From Dimargaris cristalligena (taxonomy: Eukaryota > Kickxellomycota > Dimargaritomycetes > Dimargaritales > Dimargaritaceae): a stretch of 13,778 nucleotides of DNA. The notes beneath the pieces are model-generated. The model did not search any database and was not told where the DNA came from. It saw only the letters and a program-made list of their open reading frames with translations. Positions 1 to 9,913 of the stretch are shown here, piece by piece. A program made the translations under genes and the position numbers. The stretch lies in assembly GCA_027576995.1 (NCBI GenBank), contig JANBQC010000683.1:1-13778 (forward strand), read 5' to 3'. The stretch's first letter is position 1. Each line of letters begins with the position of its first letter.

Positions 1-235
1 CATATCCCCCAGTTTACCTCAATAAACCCTATATGCTCATTCCCCCTGGTGCTAACTAGTAAGTGTACCCACTGCCTGTCCCTTGCATTTACTTGCACTT
101 ATCCTTTATTGGTTAGTACTATACCCCATCCTAATGCTAGTAGCCTGCTTGGTCGAGTCTAAGCCCTGCCTACTATTAGAAGCCTATCCTTAGGACTCTT
201 GATGGACTAAAAGTGGTTAACCCTGGGTGATAGGC
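1..235 (+). repeat. LTR-like repeat copy 1, cut by window edge
   Basis: This begins inside the element: an AATAAA lies at 21-26 and the right end is near GGGTGATA at about 226-233. It shares a 29-base exact match with copy 2 (175-203 against the reverse complement of 3599-3627) and a 21-base exact match with copy 4 (124-144 against 13056-13076). It is almost free of CpG. Orientation is defined by the TATA-to-AATAAA order seen in the fuller copies. It is probably part of an LTR or solo LTR; no coding domain is visible beside it. Confidence 0.8.
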
Positions 236-905
236 ATATTAGTAATTCAAAAAGCTTAATTAGTATATTGTCAGAATTCTATATGGGTGAAGTTCAACTT
301 GGCTGTATAAGAGTTTAACTGATATGTATATGGGAAACTCAGTGGGATGTTTATTTTCAACCAGTGGTATTTGCCTCATCAAATGTATTGTTTGTTATAT
401 AGCCTTGTTGAACTACTCCCATATGCTAAACAATTGCTGGGCTGGAGCTTTCATTTTGTGGTCCTAATGTCCCTAGAATTTGAACTCCATGGTCTTATGG
501 ATAGGGCTTTATAAAAGGTGACTTTCAATCCTGCTGAACTAATTGGATGTTCCCACTATCTGGGATTCCATTGGGCTGCCTTGATATTGACAGCCAAGTA
601 TGGTGAGGCTGACCCTCCCAACCCAATATTTCCTGAGCACTGCTCCCCCTTGTTTGCATCCAGAAGATTGGTTTGTCTCAACCACAGCTCCATCTCAAAT
701 GGTCATATGGAAGTATTCATATTGTTTATGGCACTCCAGTCCACTCTACCTAAGAATCTCATGCTACCTGAATCGGCCTATGAGGATAAGTCCCTGGTCA
801 AGAGGTTGATCAACCAATAGCCTATATTCTAGGTCAATTAGAATCCCAAACCCAGCCAGTTAGATCCCAGATTACCCCTCAGGCATTCTATTACCACATT
901 TGTGC
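236..905. other. CpG-poor AT-rich DNA, possible repeat interior
   Basis: Follows repeat copy 1 with the same base composition, with one CpG between 241 and 905. One frame is open at 518-820 (100 codons) but it begins with GTG and the first ATG comes late; no motif is recognised. It may be decayed interior of the element whose end is copy 1, or an older insertion. Confidence 0.35.
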
Positions 906-2965
906 TTCCATCAGGATCGGGCCTCATGGCGCTGGGTTTAAGGTTGCGACTACGAGTTGCAGACTCTTGTACTGGGCGTGCTAATGTCTATGGGGGCGTC
1001 TCCTAGCCGACAGAGAGGGGGAACATTGGCCGGACAAGAAGAAGCAAGTGATGGGTGGGACATATATGCAGTCGAGCTATAGAAACATTCAATAAACAAT
1101 GGGATATTAATCCTACTTTTCGAATAACATAAATGTTTTAATAGACAATTACTACAATAGGCTTATGAATTGTAAAAGGAAAGGAATGGTTTACACACAA
1201 CATCCCAATTTGTTTTGAAGGGAGCTCCTTAAGTCGGGGTCCTCAAAGCAATCACACATATTGGCCGAATTGCATCTCAGACTTTAAATCGTCGTCGCGA
1301 AATTGTTATCATACATGGTCAGTAAAACAATTGTGAACATAGCAGTTGGGTTATACACTTCCCAAAGTTGTGGAAATCTTCGCAGAAACTGTCATGGCAG
1401 TTAATATCATTCAATTGATTGAAAATTGTTAATTCTGTCATCATAACCATCGGTTGAACTGATTGCCGGATACACGAAGTCAATCGGCGACCGAATTATG
1501 ACGCTGTATATACGCTTGTTTCTGCCATTCGGCCTGTCCAGCCGCAAAGGCGGAAGCTGTCAGCCTAGCCGAGCTCTAAGATGGAATGTGTATCTAATAC
1601 ATTGGAATATCCCCGACCCGATTATGTAAGAGGGGTAGGAAGACATATCCAGTGGATAAAATTCTCGAAGAGAAATCAAATGGTGGTTATTTATTAGTCG
1701 AATTGGATTAACCAGTAAGCATGACGACATTGTGGAGACAGGGGATACACATCAGGCTGTAAAATAAAATAAGAACCCAATACGCAAAAGTCATCACCGG
1801 ATTTCATGAGTAATGTCAGCTCGGCTGGCAAGCTTATTTGGAGGATGGGTGCCAATATATGAGGAGGATTATGGAGAGGAGCGGTGTTGCTCCCATGATG
1901 GCCTAATTGTTTATTTTGGTGCCGAGGCGTACGCAAAAATAATAGCACTGATTCTCATGGTGGTGATATCTCCATTTGGATTCTTCATGGTAAGCGTATC
2001 GGTATCCTCATCTATCCCTATGACCTGGCCTCTGAACGTATTCGAGGGAATATCACGGCATGAATAGTAGATCCAGGCTAGACGTCCGCGATTATATCAA
2101 GGTGCAGACCAACGTATAGTTGGTGATTTATAAATGCACATAAGCAACAGTGGTTCAAATATCTTTAATACGCCCATATATCTACCCATATATAATCGGC
2201 CCAGTCGGGTATAATATGCAAATAAAAAACGCTGTGAAGGTATCCGGGGTAGATAGAGTAGGGTGGCGAAACACAGTTTTTATCATTTAATGCCGTTTTA
2301 TAATAATCACAATATAAGAATAGTTTGCTGTCTTACTGTTGACAGGTACAATCTCCCACTCGCCGATAATATTCTCAAGATACATGTTGCTTTGTGGTAC
2401 GGCCACAAATATGGTTGGTGGGCGGTTAGGTGAGAGGGTGTACTATTGAACTTAACTAGAAGATTCAGCCAAAGCGGGTCAATAGTATTTGCTTGTCAAA
2501 GAAGCGGATGGTTGATGCGAGGTTAACAATATATTTAGATTTTCGGGGCAGTGGTATGGATTATATACGATAAATCGAGACTTAGTAGCCAAGGCTAGAC
2601 CAGATATACATTTTGGCCAGCAATGTACGGCACTAAATATAACAGTATGGGATGATTTAATCAGCGTCGTCTTACAATAGATTACATTCGGGAATTTCCC
2701 CGCTCTCGTTCAATCTTTCTATCCTGTGTAATGAAGGGAGTGTGATGCTGTCTCTTTTGTTATTTGTTGGATAGTCGAATCACCACCCAGACAGGTAGCC
2801 CACTTTGATATCAAAAAGGAAATATACTATCAAGAGACACTGGTTCCTGTGATATATTATCTGACATTGATCAGCTTTGAATATGGCATAACCAGATTTG
2901 AGGCATTTCAATGGTGAATGTGCTTCCAAACGCAATTTATCATGGGGTATGTGACCGGGACGAAG
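906..2965. other. CpG-normal island without a recognisable gene
   Basis: From about 915 CpG becomes frequent (about ten in the next 160 bases against two in the first 900). The region is about 2 kb and unique in this window. The only open frame of note is 1813-2067 (ATG, 84 codons), with a hydrophobic run at about residues 43-66 and a possible splice donor GTAAGC at 1990; an overlapping frame of similar length runs on the other strand, so coding is not convincing. I see no RNA gene. Confidence 0.45.
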
Positions 2966-3564
2966 TGTAAACTAGATCTGTAATGGACACACATCAATTA
3001 AGAGAAACAAAGTCAAGTGAAAATACTGGGGAGTCTAGTGTTTAGGAATACCCTGATGCATTAATCTTTGGTCATCCATATTGTCATTGATAACATTGGT
3101 TATACACATAGTGTATAAATTACCCAGGCTGTGGAATCTGTTTAATTGTTGATTTTAAAAAGGGACTTCAGATAGCATAGGAATAAGTAAGAATATTCTT
3201 GAACACATGGCCCAATGGGCCAGTAAGGGAATCACTGCAGAATTGTGAATACGAGATTCATGGTGGCTATAGACAGGGGCAAGGTATATCCACTGCCATG
3301 ATGGTTAGCTGATTGTACCATATGCTTTGGAATTACCATGCTTGACCCATGGCTATGGCCACAGGGACACTAGACCTATAAACAAATTTATTATTTGCCA
3401 GTGCAATTATACTCAAGTGCTGATCTGATGCCACCTCAATTCCCATCAGAACCCTCTGGATACCAGTAATATCTAACTAATACACCTGATTTTTCCTTCA
3501 GGACAACTTATTAGCAGTATCAGTGTATAAATATTCATTTAGGTTAGAATCTGTTACTTATTTA
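2966..3564. other. CpG-poor AT-rich DNA between island and repeat copy 2
   Basis: About 600 bases with one CpG. There is faint plus-strand similarity to the repeat family around 3420-3560 (CCCATCAGA followed by TCTGGATA), too weak to call a copy. No reading frame of note. Confidence 0.4.
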
Positions 3565-4150
3565 GCCTAATATCACCCAGGTTCACTAATCTAATTCTAT
3601 CAAGAGTCCTAAGGATAGGCTTCTAATGGTAGGTAGGGCTTCAGCTTGGCCAAGTGGGCTACTAGTATCAGGTACAGGGTATAGTACTAACTAATAAAGT
3701 TTATAGTAGGTATATACTAGGGATATGCAGTAGGTATACTTCCTAGTTGGTATAAATGGAGTGAGTATATATAGAGTTTATTGGGTAAATTAAGGGGAAG
3801 CATAAGCTAAGGAATCTAACTGGTTCTAATGGGGCCTAGCTATATATACATGGGGACAGATCTAGAGGGAGGTCCTAAGGGAAGGATACTACTAAGACTA
3901 TGGGATAGGTAAATAAGCTAACCAGATAGTCATAGGTATCCAGAAGACTCTGAAGGTAACTGGAAGAGTCTTCACATTAGCATTTAAGTGATTAGTATGA
4001 AGAGGTAGAGTCTAGAAGCAGAAGGGTTATATAGTATAGGATGATCCCATAGTACTAAGGGTGACCATGGGAAAGTTAATATGGCACTATAAGGCCTAGT
4101 ATAGTTGGACCCTAAGCTAGCTGGATTAAGATAGATTAAATGGTCTGATA
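3565..4150 (-). repeat. LTR-like repeat copy 2 (inverted)
   Basis: This is the reverse complement of the family and aligns along its whole length with copy 4. Reading on the minus strand: ATGATTATC near the start, GGCCTTATAGTGCCATATTAA, a TATA box (complement of 3841-3849), AATAAA (complement of 3777-3782), then the 29-base block shared with copy 1, and an end near GGGTGATA at about 3572. Weaker similarity to sequence upstream of copy 4 continues to about 4450. No CpG is visible inside. A TATA box about 60-70 bases before a polyadenylation signal is the usual layout of a retrotransposon LTR. Terminal TG..CA and target duplications could not be fixed. Confidence 0.75.
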
Positions 4151-5173
4151 ATCATAAATTGCATTAAAAAAAATATAGTCAGAATAGATGTTAACTGGAT
4201 AAATACAAGCTAATCATCAGTTGATTTGATCAATTAAGGTATGCTAATTGACACTCTACTTATTTCCTAAAGTAGTGTATCAATAATTGAAATAGAAAAT
4301 TGGGGTATTTAGATGTAGGCTGTGAGTTAAACTAGCTTACTCCTTTCTGAGATAGTGGTTGTATGATAGTACCACACATCTCAATTCACAAATTAATACT
4401 ATGACTTAATGTTAGAATAGAGGGGTGCACTGTTCTGCTGGGTGGAGTTCACTGTATGGTCTACTGTTGGTGACTTTACTGATATAGATGATCAATGATT
4501 AAAAGAGGCAGAAGTCATAATGTTTACCCTTCTGCACTCAATATATGGTATGTCAGATGAATAATCCCAGTCTATTTCAGTCATGTGCATTTGACTTGGT
4601 GACCCTAATATGTATGTCCGCCAATCTCCACAACCATTATAATTCATTGGGATCAAAGTGATGAGCATTGGTCCCCAACCTTTTTGCTTGGCAGGAGAGG
4701 AAGAGCAAAAGAGATCGTGAATATCCCTCCTTGATTAGCCCTAGTGATGTGCTAGAAACCCCCAGAAGGTGTTTGCAGATTTGGTGGGCCATACAACTCA
4801 AATATTTAATTGTGGAGTTTTCCGTTGATGGTTGTTGTGTGTGATTGGGGAGGGGGGACTGTCACCTTCATATCCCAGGGTATTAAATCAATCAGATGAT
4901 GCATCCCATCTAACCATATGATGTCAATTATGGCTGATACCAGTTGGCTTATTTTGATAGGTTTTATTTTGTGGTTCAGATTTCCAGGGTCCAAATTTTT
5001 TTAAAAAATATATCTAAAAAAGGCCACGAGATGATGGTTTTTGAATAGTCCACCTTAAGGAGCTCTCAACTCAAATAAATGAAAAATGGAAGACTGTTAT
5101 ACCCACGTTTTCTTAAAGAGGATGGGGCAAGGTCAATACGGGTATATTTTTAAATTAAACTACCTGTTGCATA
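4151..5173. other. CpG-poor region, decayed repeat then nothing clear
   Basis: 4151-4450 keeps patchy similarity to the sequence just left of copy 4 (about 12390-12620), so the repeat is probably longer than its LTR-like core. 4450-5100 is AT-rich with four CpGs and no recognisable feature; the 62-codon minus-strand frame at 4806-4994 has no motif. CpG frequency rises again after about 5100. Confidence 0.4.
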
Positions 5174-5602
5174 CTAGCCGGTCGTCTTAACATGGGTTGG
5201 CTCATCTTTGGTAGACCACGGCCATAGCCACAAGGTGCATTTAGATGATCTACCACTAGGATTCCATTGGGTAAGCCATACGTGATTGGAAAATATAAGC
5301 AGTCCCTGACAAGAGTGGCTATGGTAGCGGGTTAAGCCCACCAGACGGATGAAGTCACCAATGGTAGTGGCATTGGCAAATGCCGCGTATTCCCACCATA
5401 TGAACCAGGCCGGACAGTAGTGAATACAATTACCGAGGGGCAGGTACTGGGACTGAATCCTGGTAAGGCGCCCACCAGTTGGATATCTCTTGGTATTACT
5501 GAATGGAATAGTGACCCTGAAGGGGTTATCAGTACTGACTAGAGTACACTTCTTTGCCAGGCTCCTTCGAAATCCATTGGCCAATGACTTAATGCATCTC
5601 TA
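5174..5602 (-). other. Open stretch without ATG, possible exon or gene remnant
   Basis: Reading leftwards, the frame is open from just after a TAG at 5600-5602 to a TAG at 5174-5176, about 140 codons, with mixed and natural-looking amino-acid composition, including an aromatic-rich segment (CPAWFIWWEY). There is no ATG near the beginning, so it cannot be a complete gene by itself. It could be an exon entered from a splice acceptor, a decayed gene, or chance. I recognise no domain. It lies just inside the CpG-normal segment. Confidence 0.18.
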
Positions 5603-6900
5603 CCGGCGGGTTGCCTAAAAGACGGGGGAATGAAGAGGAGTATATAGTTAGTCGTTATATTGAGGACTTTTACACCAACCCACAGTGCCGCCAGGGCGGG
5701 TGTGGTCGGATAACCCAAAGTAACTATGCCTGCACTTTCAGGGTAATGCAGGTGGTGGACCAGACACACCACACCCCCGAATTAGCAGGGCCGTTGCCTC
5801 CGTCTCCGTCTCTGTGTCCGCCTCCTTCTCCTGTCTTTTTGCACACTGTATACATAATCCATAGCCACCCTCAATAGACCCGCCATTGTCATTGAAGGGG
5901 TCGTAATATTTCCTATTCCACAGGGATCCAGTGGGGAGAGGGATGGGGAAAGGTCCCTTCTATTAAAGAGAACGGGGTGTCCGCCACTCACTTGGCCTAA
6001 CAATGTCCCAATTATTTATAGGATGATGTGCAGCGCCGTGGCGGGCCAAGTTTCATTGGACTAGTCTGCCGAAAATAAAATAAGATACACGGCAATGCAG
6101 CTGCGACTTGGGGAGTCTGGATTGGAGGAGCATTCCATGTGGTTCAAGGTAAATTCGCTTCTGTAGCCGGACCGGGCCGGGATATGGCCCCGACTTGAGC
6201 CACGCCGAGGGCGATCCTTATGAAAAAGGTGGGTTGGGGTAGTATTAGACAGTCTTTACCCGCCGCCGAGAACCCCACCTCTTTATGGAGAATGATCTAC
6301 ACAGTGGGTGTGCGATTGTATACCTCTTCTCAGCCCATTCAATCAGTTGTAGTTTTTTTTTCATCTTCTTCACAATGCAAGAATCAACGGCTTGACCCGT
6401 TTCATTCACTTCCAATTGGTCCGTGCCATAGTCATGCCGTCACCGAGTGGGCCCGTCGAGCGAAGGTTAGGCGGTGGTGAGGGTTAAACTCCGAGGCAGC
6501 CCGCACCAATTGTTAGCCGTCAAGTGCAGTCGCTGCGGAGGGGACTGTAGGCCGATTAGATAACAGATCTCCCTCTTTGGTCGGCCAACCTTTCATTGCT
6601 TCGGTTTGCAGGCCACCTGCAACCAACTCCACTATTCGGGAGGGTTAGAGAAGGGGTTTCGTCGGAGCTCACACCCTTGCAGGGCCTATTTAAGCGGAGT
6701 AGGCCCTTTCGAACGAGCCATTTATTCTCCGCCGGTATCCCATGGTCCGGAACGGGATTAAATAACTAGGGGGGTCATATTCTAGGCTAGGGTGGTGGTT
6801 AGAGGGTTAAAGAAAGCCAGGGGACGGTAAGCCATGAAGGTAAATAATAATAATAGAGCGAATCCATTCCTAATGTGAAAAAAACCAGTGCGGCAGATTC
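5603..6900. other. CpG-normal intergenic region, no gene recognised
   Basis: About 1.3 kb, fairly GC-rich. The longest ATG-initiated frame here, 6220-6480 (86 codons), shows no motif and has a Ser/Val/Phe low-complexity centre caused by a T-rich run (6353-6372). The opposing short frames at 5539-6003 are low complexity. A TATTTAAG motif at 6687-6694 sits inside a stem-loop and might be a promoter element. Nothing else can be supported. Confidence 0.45.
6681..6707. repeat. Perfect 8-bp inverted repeat around TATTTAAG
   Basis: AGGGCCTA (6681-6688) and TAGGCCCT (6700-6707) are perfect reverse complements separated by 11 bases. The left arm overlaps a TATA-like TATTTAAG. It could be a dimeric protein-binding site or a hairpin, or chance. 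Confidence 0.5.
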
Positions 6901-6913
6901 AGGGGTCAATCCG

Positions 6914-6922
6914 TTTATATAA
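6914..6922 (+). promoter_or_regulatory. Distal TATA-like box at the head of a pyrimidine-rich leader
   Basis: TTTATATAA is followed within about 40 bases by a long C/T-rich stretch (about 6955-7420). That order, TATA then pyrimidine-rich initiation zone, is usual for fungal promoters. If it is used for the CRAL-TRIO gene the leader would be about 1.3 kb, with many upstream ATGs, and would probably have to be spliced. It could instead serve an unrecognised non-coding transcript. Confidence 0.28.
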
Positions 6923-7212
6923 CCCCAGGAACATCGCCCACCAGTTCAGTGGACGACCCTCCTATCTATTCCCTTCTTCCTTAGCCTTCCTTAACCGCTG
7001 TGTTTCATAGAGCCTTTCGCTTCATAGTCTTATCCTCTTCTTTTAACTTATTTCCTTTATGGTTTCGTTCATGTATATCGCCCGCCCATCTGCCACGCCC
7101 ATCTTCTCTTCCCTTTAGTTAGCCCCCTCGTTTATTGATTATACCCCCTACTACCTTCGGCCCCGCTGTACCTATCGCTCTACCAGCCCAGTTCAGACTC
7201 CGCCCACAACAT

Positions 7213-7244
<32 letters not shown>
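7213..7244. repeat. Microsatellite (AC)6(AT)10
   Basis: Six AC units (7213-7224) run directly into ten AT units (7225-7244). It is a simple compound microsatellite in the upstream region of the CRAL-TRIO gene, and its length may vary between strains. Confidence 0.95.
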
Positions 7245-7245
<1 letters not shown>

Positions 7246-7625
7246 AATTTATTGCCCGCCTCCAGGCCCTACCGTAGTAGCAGTTCTCCCACACCCCTAC
7301 CTACCCTCTCTGTAGCCTCTGTTCCTCTTGGGTTTGTCATACACCAACGACCCCAATCTCCACCCCCTCCCTACCCTGCCCACAGGCCAGTGTAGTACTC
7401 CGCTTTCCACCTGCTATCGGTGTGTTACCCAACGCTATTTTGCCCACGCGTCGAAACCGCCCACTCCCCGCTTCGAAACACCGGGATCCTGCCCCACTCT
7501 CGCCTGCGTTTTTGACGGGCCTGTCTCCGGTTGACCGTCCGTCTGGTTCTTTCTTTGTTCGTTTTACAGCCCACAGTCGTATCATCCATCTGATTGGCCA
7601 CAATTTCCCCAGTCGTCCGGATTCG

Positions 7626-7716
7626 GTAAGTATTTGCAACCACTTGGTCAGATGTGGCATCTTTGGCCTTTGATAATGTCTTTGGCTGTATTGTTCTTTG
7701 CTACTATACTATATAG
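7626..7716 (+). other. Candidate 91-nt spliceosomal intron in the 5' leader
   Basis: GTAAGT at 7626-7631 is a consensus 5' splice site. A T-rich tract (7680-7700) is followed by TACTAT (7702-7707), which resembles a branch site, and by an acceptor AG at 7715-7716. The length of 91 nt is normal for fungal introns. Joining the flanks gives no long coding frame (an in-frame TAG follows at once), so if real it is a 5'-UTR intron. Another possible acceptor is the TAG ending at 8159, after a CTGAC branch-like motif at 8127-8131, which would make an intron of about 534 nt. The splice motifs are visible; their use is inferred. Confidence 0.3.
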
Positions 7717-7740
7717 ATATAGATAGATATATATATATAT
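7711..7740. repeat. AT/GATA-type microsatellite
   Basis: ATATAGATATAGATAGAT is followed by pure AT repeats to 7740, a mixed TATAGA/GATA/AT simple repeat. It starts at the acceptor of the candidate leader intron, so that acceptor motif may itself be a by-product of the microsatellite. Confidence 0.9.
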
Positions 7741-7952
7741 ACGGAACTCGAAACATTAGCCCGTCATTCCTACTCTGGTGATGATAGGGATGAGCAGGGG
7801 GCGCTATATCCCCTGTGCGCTGTCTGGACCCCATCATGTGGGTGGTTGCACTATTCGTCTTCTGTGCCAGATGTTGTGGATGGGGGGTGTGAGGCACACC
7901 AACGTCGCCATTGCAGTTGCAGGGGCGCGTTGTTGTGCAGTCTCTGTGGTCC

Positions 7953-7961
7953 CTATATAAT
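7953..7961 (+). promoter_or_regulatory. TATA-like box upstream of the CRAL-TRIO gene
   Basis: CTATATAAT lies about 280 bases before the ATG at 8238 and has the form of a eukaryotic TATA box. Between it and the start codon lie an inverted CCAAT motif (ATTGG near 8066) and a C/T-rich tract (8120-8165) typical of fungal core promoters. Of the two TATA candidates it is the closer to the coding region and would give a leader of roughly 250 bases. It rests on motif and position only. Confidence 0.35.
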
Positions 7962-8237
7962 ACGGTGCCTCTGGCCGGCGTCCCTTCCTATGATTATTTA
8001 TGGTCACCCTACTTGTAATTATCTTTCCTTGGAAGTGTAGATTATCTTCTATTAACGCGTAATCCATTGGCCCTTTTATTTTTACTGCTTATTAATATTC
8101 ATTTGGCATTATTTCTCACACCCATACTGACATCTCCCTCTCCTATCCGCCAATTCTAGATTGAACTTGCCCTGTCTTCTGATTAATCCCCATTTAACGT
8201 CCGCCTTCACATATACCCCCGCGCGTGTTAACCCCCC

Positions 8238-9140
8238 ATGGTTGCCTTCAAACCACGCTTTGGATATCCGTCCCGGTCGGCCGCCTCGGTTTCTTTGAAT
8301 ACCGCCGCCCCCGCCGTGGTTCGGCCACCGCGCAGCCCCCAGTCCAGTCCTAGCAGCACCCCTCCTTCGACCCCACCACCCCATAACCCTGAGCTGTATG
8401 TCTTCCGTCTGCACTGCCGATCCGCCATCCCCGAGACCCTGGAAGCCATTGAGGCTTGGTTTGAGTACCCTTCGCAAACGGAGTGTTTCCTCCTCCAGTT
8501 CCTCCGCTTCCATAAAGGCCAAGTTCAGCCCGCCGCCCTCCAGCTGCAGTCCTTCTGGTCTTTCCGGACGGACCGCTTGGGGGTCACCTACCCGTACCCT
8601 TCCGCCACGACCTTTACCCACGCCGTGGCCGCCGCACTCGCCTCCCCCGGTGAGATGGGCGGATCCTTTATTAGCGTTCCAGGGACCACTGATGTTGATG
8701 GACGTGCCATTGTTACCATGAACATGTCCCGCCTCGTTCTCTCCTCCGCCGACAAGACGGGCATTCTCATGGCCCGCCGGGTATGGACCCATTTGGAAAA
8801 GCTACTCTGGTCCTGCACCCACCTCCAGCTTCAAACCCAGGGAGTATGCATTATCCTGGATACCCGCAATATGGGTATGCTCAATGGTGAGAAAATGACC
8901 CTCGAATTTCTCATTGATGCCATCCAAAACCGATTCCCCATCAAAATGGGCGCCTTGTACGTCGTGCACCCCCCAACCTGGTTCAGTCTCATGTGGCCCG
9001 TTGTTCGCCGTACCATGAAGGCCAAGCTGCTGCAGCGGGTGCATATCCTACCCTCCCTGGACCAGCTACACACCCTTATTGGCAAGGAACATCTTCCGGT
9101 TGAGCAAGGCGGACTTATAGCCCGGAGTGTTTTGGCGTAG
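8238..9140 (+). CDS. CRAL-TRIO (Sec14-like) lipid-binding protein
   Basis: A 300-residue intronless reading frame. The start is the ATG at 8238 because an in-frame TAA lies at 8229-8231; the ATG is followed by G. The stop is TAG. Residues 1-50 are rich in Pro, Ser, Thr and Ala and probably disordered. Residues 81-110 resemble the CRAL-TRIO N-terminal helices (FLLQFLRFHKG, then an SFW motif). Residues about 140-292 fit the lipid-binding fold: DGRAIVTMNMSR at 154-165, the strand GVCIILDTRNMGM at 202-214, NRFPIKMGALYVVHPP at 231-246, and LPVEQGG at 286-292, matching the usual LPxExGG end. Known family role: binding a hydrophobic ligand such as a phosphoinositide, phosphatidylcholine, tocopherol or retinoid in a closed pocket and moving or presenting it at membranes. 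The ligand here cannot be read from sequence. There is no signal peptide or obvious membrane segment, so the protein is probably cytosolic or peripheral. Codons favour C or G at third positions, unlike the flanks. The protein ends eight residues after LPVEQGG, so no GOLD or other C-terminal domain follows. Confidence 0.86.
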   Translation: MVAFKPRFGYPSRSAASVSLNTAAPAVVRPPRSPQSSPSSTPPSTPPPHNPELYVFRLHCRSAIPETLEAIEAWFEYPSQTECFLLQFLRFHKGQVQPAALQLQSFWSFRTDRLGVTYPYPSATTFTHAVAAALASPGEMGGSFISVPGTTDVDGRAIVTMNMSRLVLSSADKTGILMARRVWTHLEKLLWSCTHLQLQTQGVCIILDTRNMGMLNGEKMTLEFLIDAIQNRFPIKMGALYVVHPPTWFSLMWPVVRRTMKAKLLQRVHILPSLDQLHTLIGKEHLPVEQGGLIARSVLA

Positions 9141-9913
9141 CGCCTCCCTGGCATCCAAATCCCCGCCTCCCAGGCCTGAATGAGATCCTTCCCCGTGTGT
9201 TCTCCGCTGGTCCCCGATTCAATCCCGGCCAATCCGCGTCCATCTATCCGTGGATTACCCATTCGTTGGGGCCCATCCTTTAATTTAACATCTAGTCCAT
9301 TTTCTCTGCCCATCATGTATCCCTGATTTACCTGTCAATATCCTCGGGAGAACTCAGTGTCCCCGATTCGCGTCTTTGGGCGATACATTTTTAGGCGGGG
9401 CGTCTTTGTCCGACCCTGTCAAGTGATCCCCGTAGTTTTTTTAATTATTCTGATTTATTTATTTTCCACCATGGGCACACCTCACACTCTGAGGCCGCAA
9501 CCACTCTCTTTCCTCAACCATACGTTGGGCCATTATTTCAATATTCTTTGGTGCGACCATGGGTCGCCCATTGGGTTGAGCCCACTGCCGTGAACGTCGT
9601 ATTTCTTCTCCCCCCATCACATGAGGGCGGTGTAACTCTCTCGCGATGAATTCCGTCGCCCATTTCATAGTCCGGCCCGACGCGCGTGGTTGTTCCACTC
9701 CGCCGGTTTCTCTACAGCCGCCCCCCCCTCAATCTCTTGCACTGAAGGGTATTCCCTGTTTTATTTTGTTTTGCTTTGTTTTGTCTCCACTGGCCTTACT
9801 ATACTATGCCCATAATTGAATCACTTGTGCTTATCGCTGGTTTCCCTTCCCCCCCTCGTACACCTATTTTGAACTGTATACCTTGTCTGTATATATAATA
9901 CTTTAATTTGTCA
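9141..9913 (+). other. 3' flank of the CRAL-TRIO gene, no gene seen
   Basis: About 770 bases, C/T-rich on the plus strand. It would hold the 3' UTR and poly(A) site of the gene, but I see no AATAAA; the AT-rich run at 9438-9468 is the most likely cleavage neighbourhood. A TTTTG-type pentanucleotide run lies at 9758-9784 and a C8 tract begins at about 9720. The open stretches (plus 9357-9593, minus 9459-9698) overlap each other and the longer one opens on GTG, so I do not call them genes. Confidence 0.45.
9758..9784. repeat. Imperfect TTTTG pentanucleotide repeat
   Basis: Degenerate units TTTTA, TTTTG, TTTTG, CTTTG, TTTTG in tandem. Low-complexity sequence in the 3' flank; no function is inferred. 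Confidence 0.75.

Larger units (their letters stand above)
6923..8237 (+). other. Upstream region of the CRAL-TRIO gene
   Basis: About 1.3 kb, C/T-rich on the plus strand from about 6955 to 7420 and again from 8040 to 8237. It contains two microsatellites, one strong donor site and several short open frames. These frames (for example 7135-7395, 7422-7673 and minus-strand 7337-7660) overlap on both strands, have low-complexity Pro/Ser/Thr/Arg composition and show no domain. I read the region as promoter plus leader, not as coding sequence. Confidence 0.5.

Noticed and set aside
518..820. 100-codon frame considered as a retroelement gag or pol fragment
   Set aside because: It starts at GTG, has no zinc knuckle, reverse transcriptase or protease motif, and lies in CpG-free decayed DNA. 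I kept it only as a remark.
2140..2170. GGTTCAAAT considered as a tRNA T-arm
   Set aside because: No matching acceptor, D-arm or anticodon stem could be found around it. No other convincing tRNA B-box was seen in the window.
3410..3564. Possible fifth repeat copy on the plus strand
   Set aside because: Only short blocks resemble copies 3 and 4, and the TATA/AATAAA landmarks are missing.
7135..7673. Overlapping short plus- and minus-strand frames in the upstream region
   Set aside because: They are open in several frames at once, low complexity, and span the microsatellite (one reads as an Ile-Tyr run). This is composition, not coding.
8109..8792. 227-codon open frame on the minus strand
   Set aside because: It lies almost wholly antisense to the CRAL-TRIO gene and is Gly/Arg-rich, the expected shadow of Pro/Ala/Ser codons with C or G at third positions. 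The plus-strand protein has clear family motifs.
8831..9316. 161-codon minus-strand open frame over the 3' half of the CRAL-TRIO gene
   Set aside because: Antisense shadow of a GC3-rich coding region with no recognisable motif.
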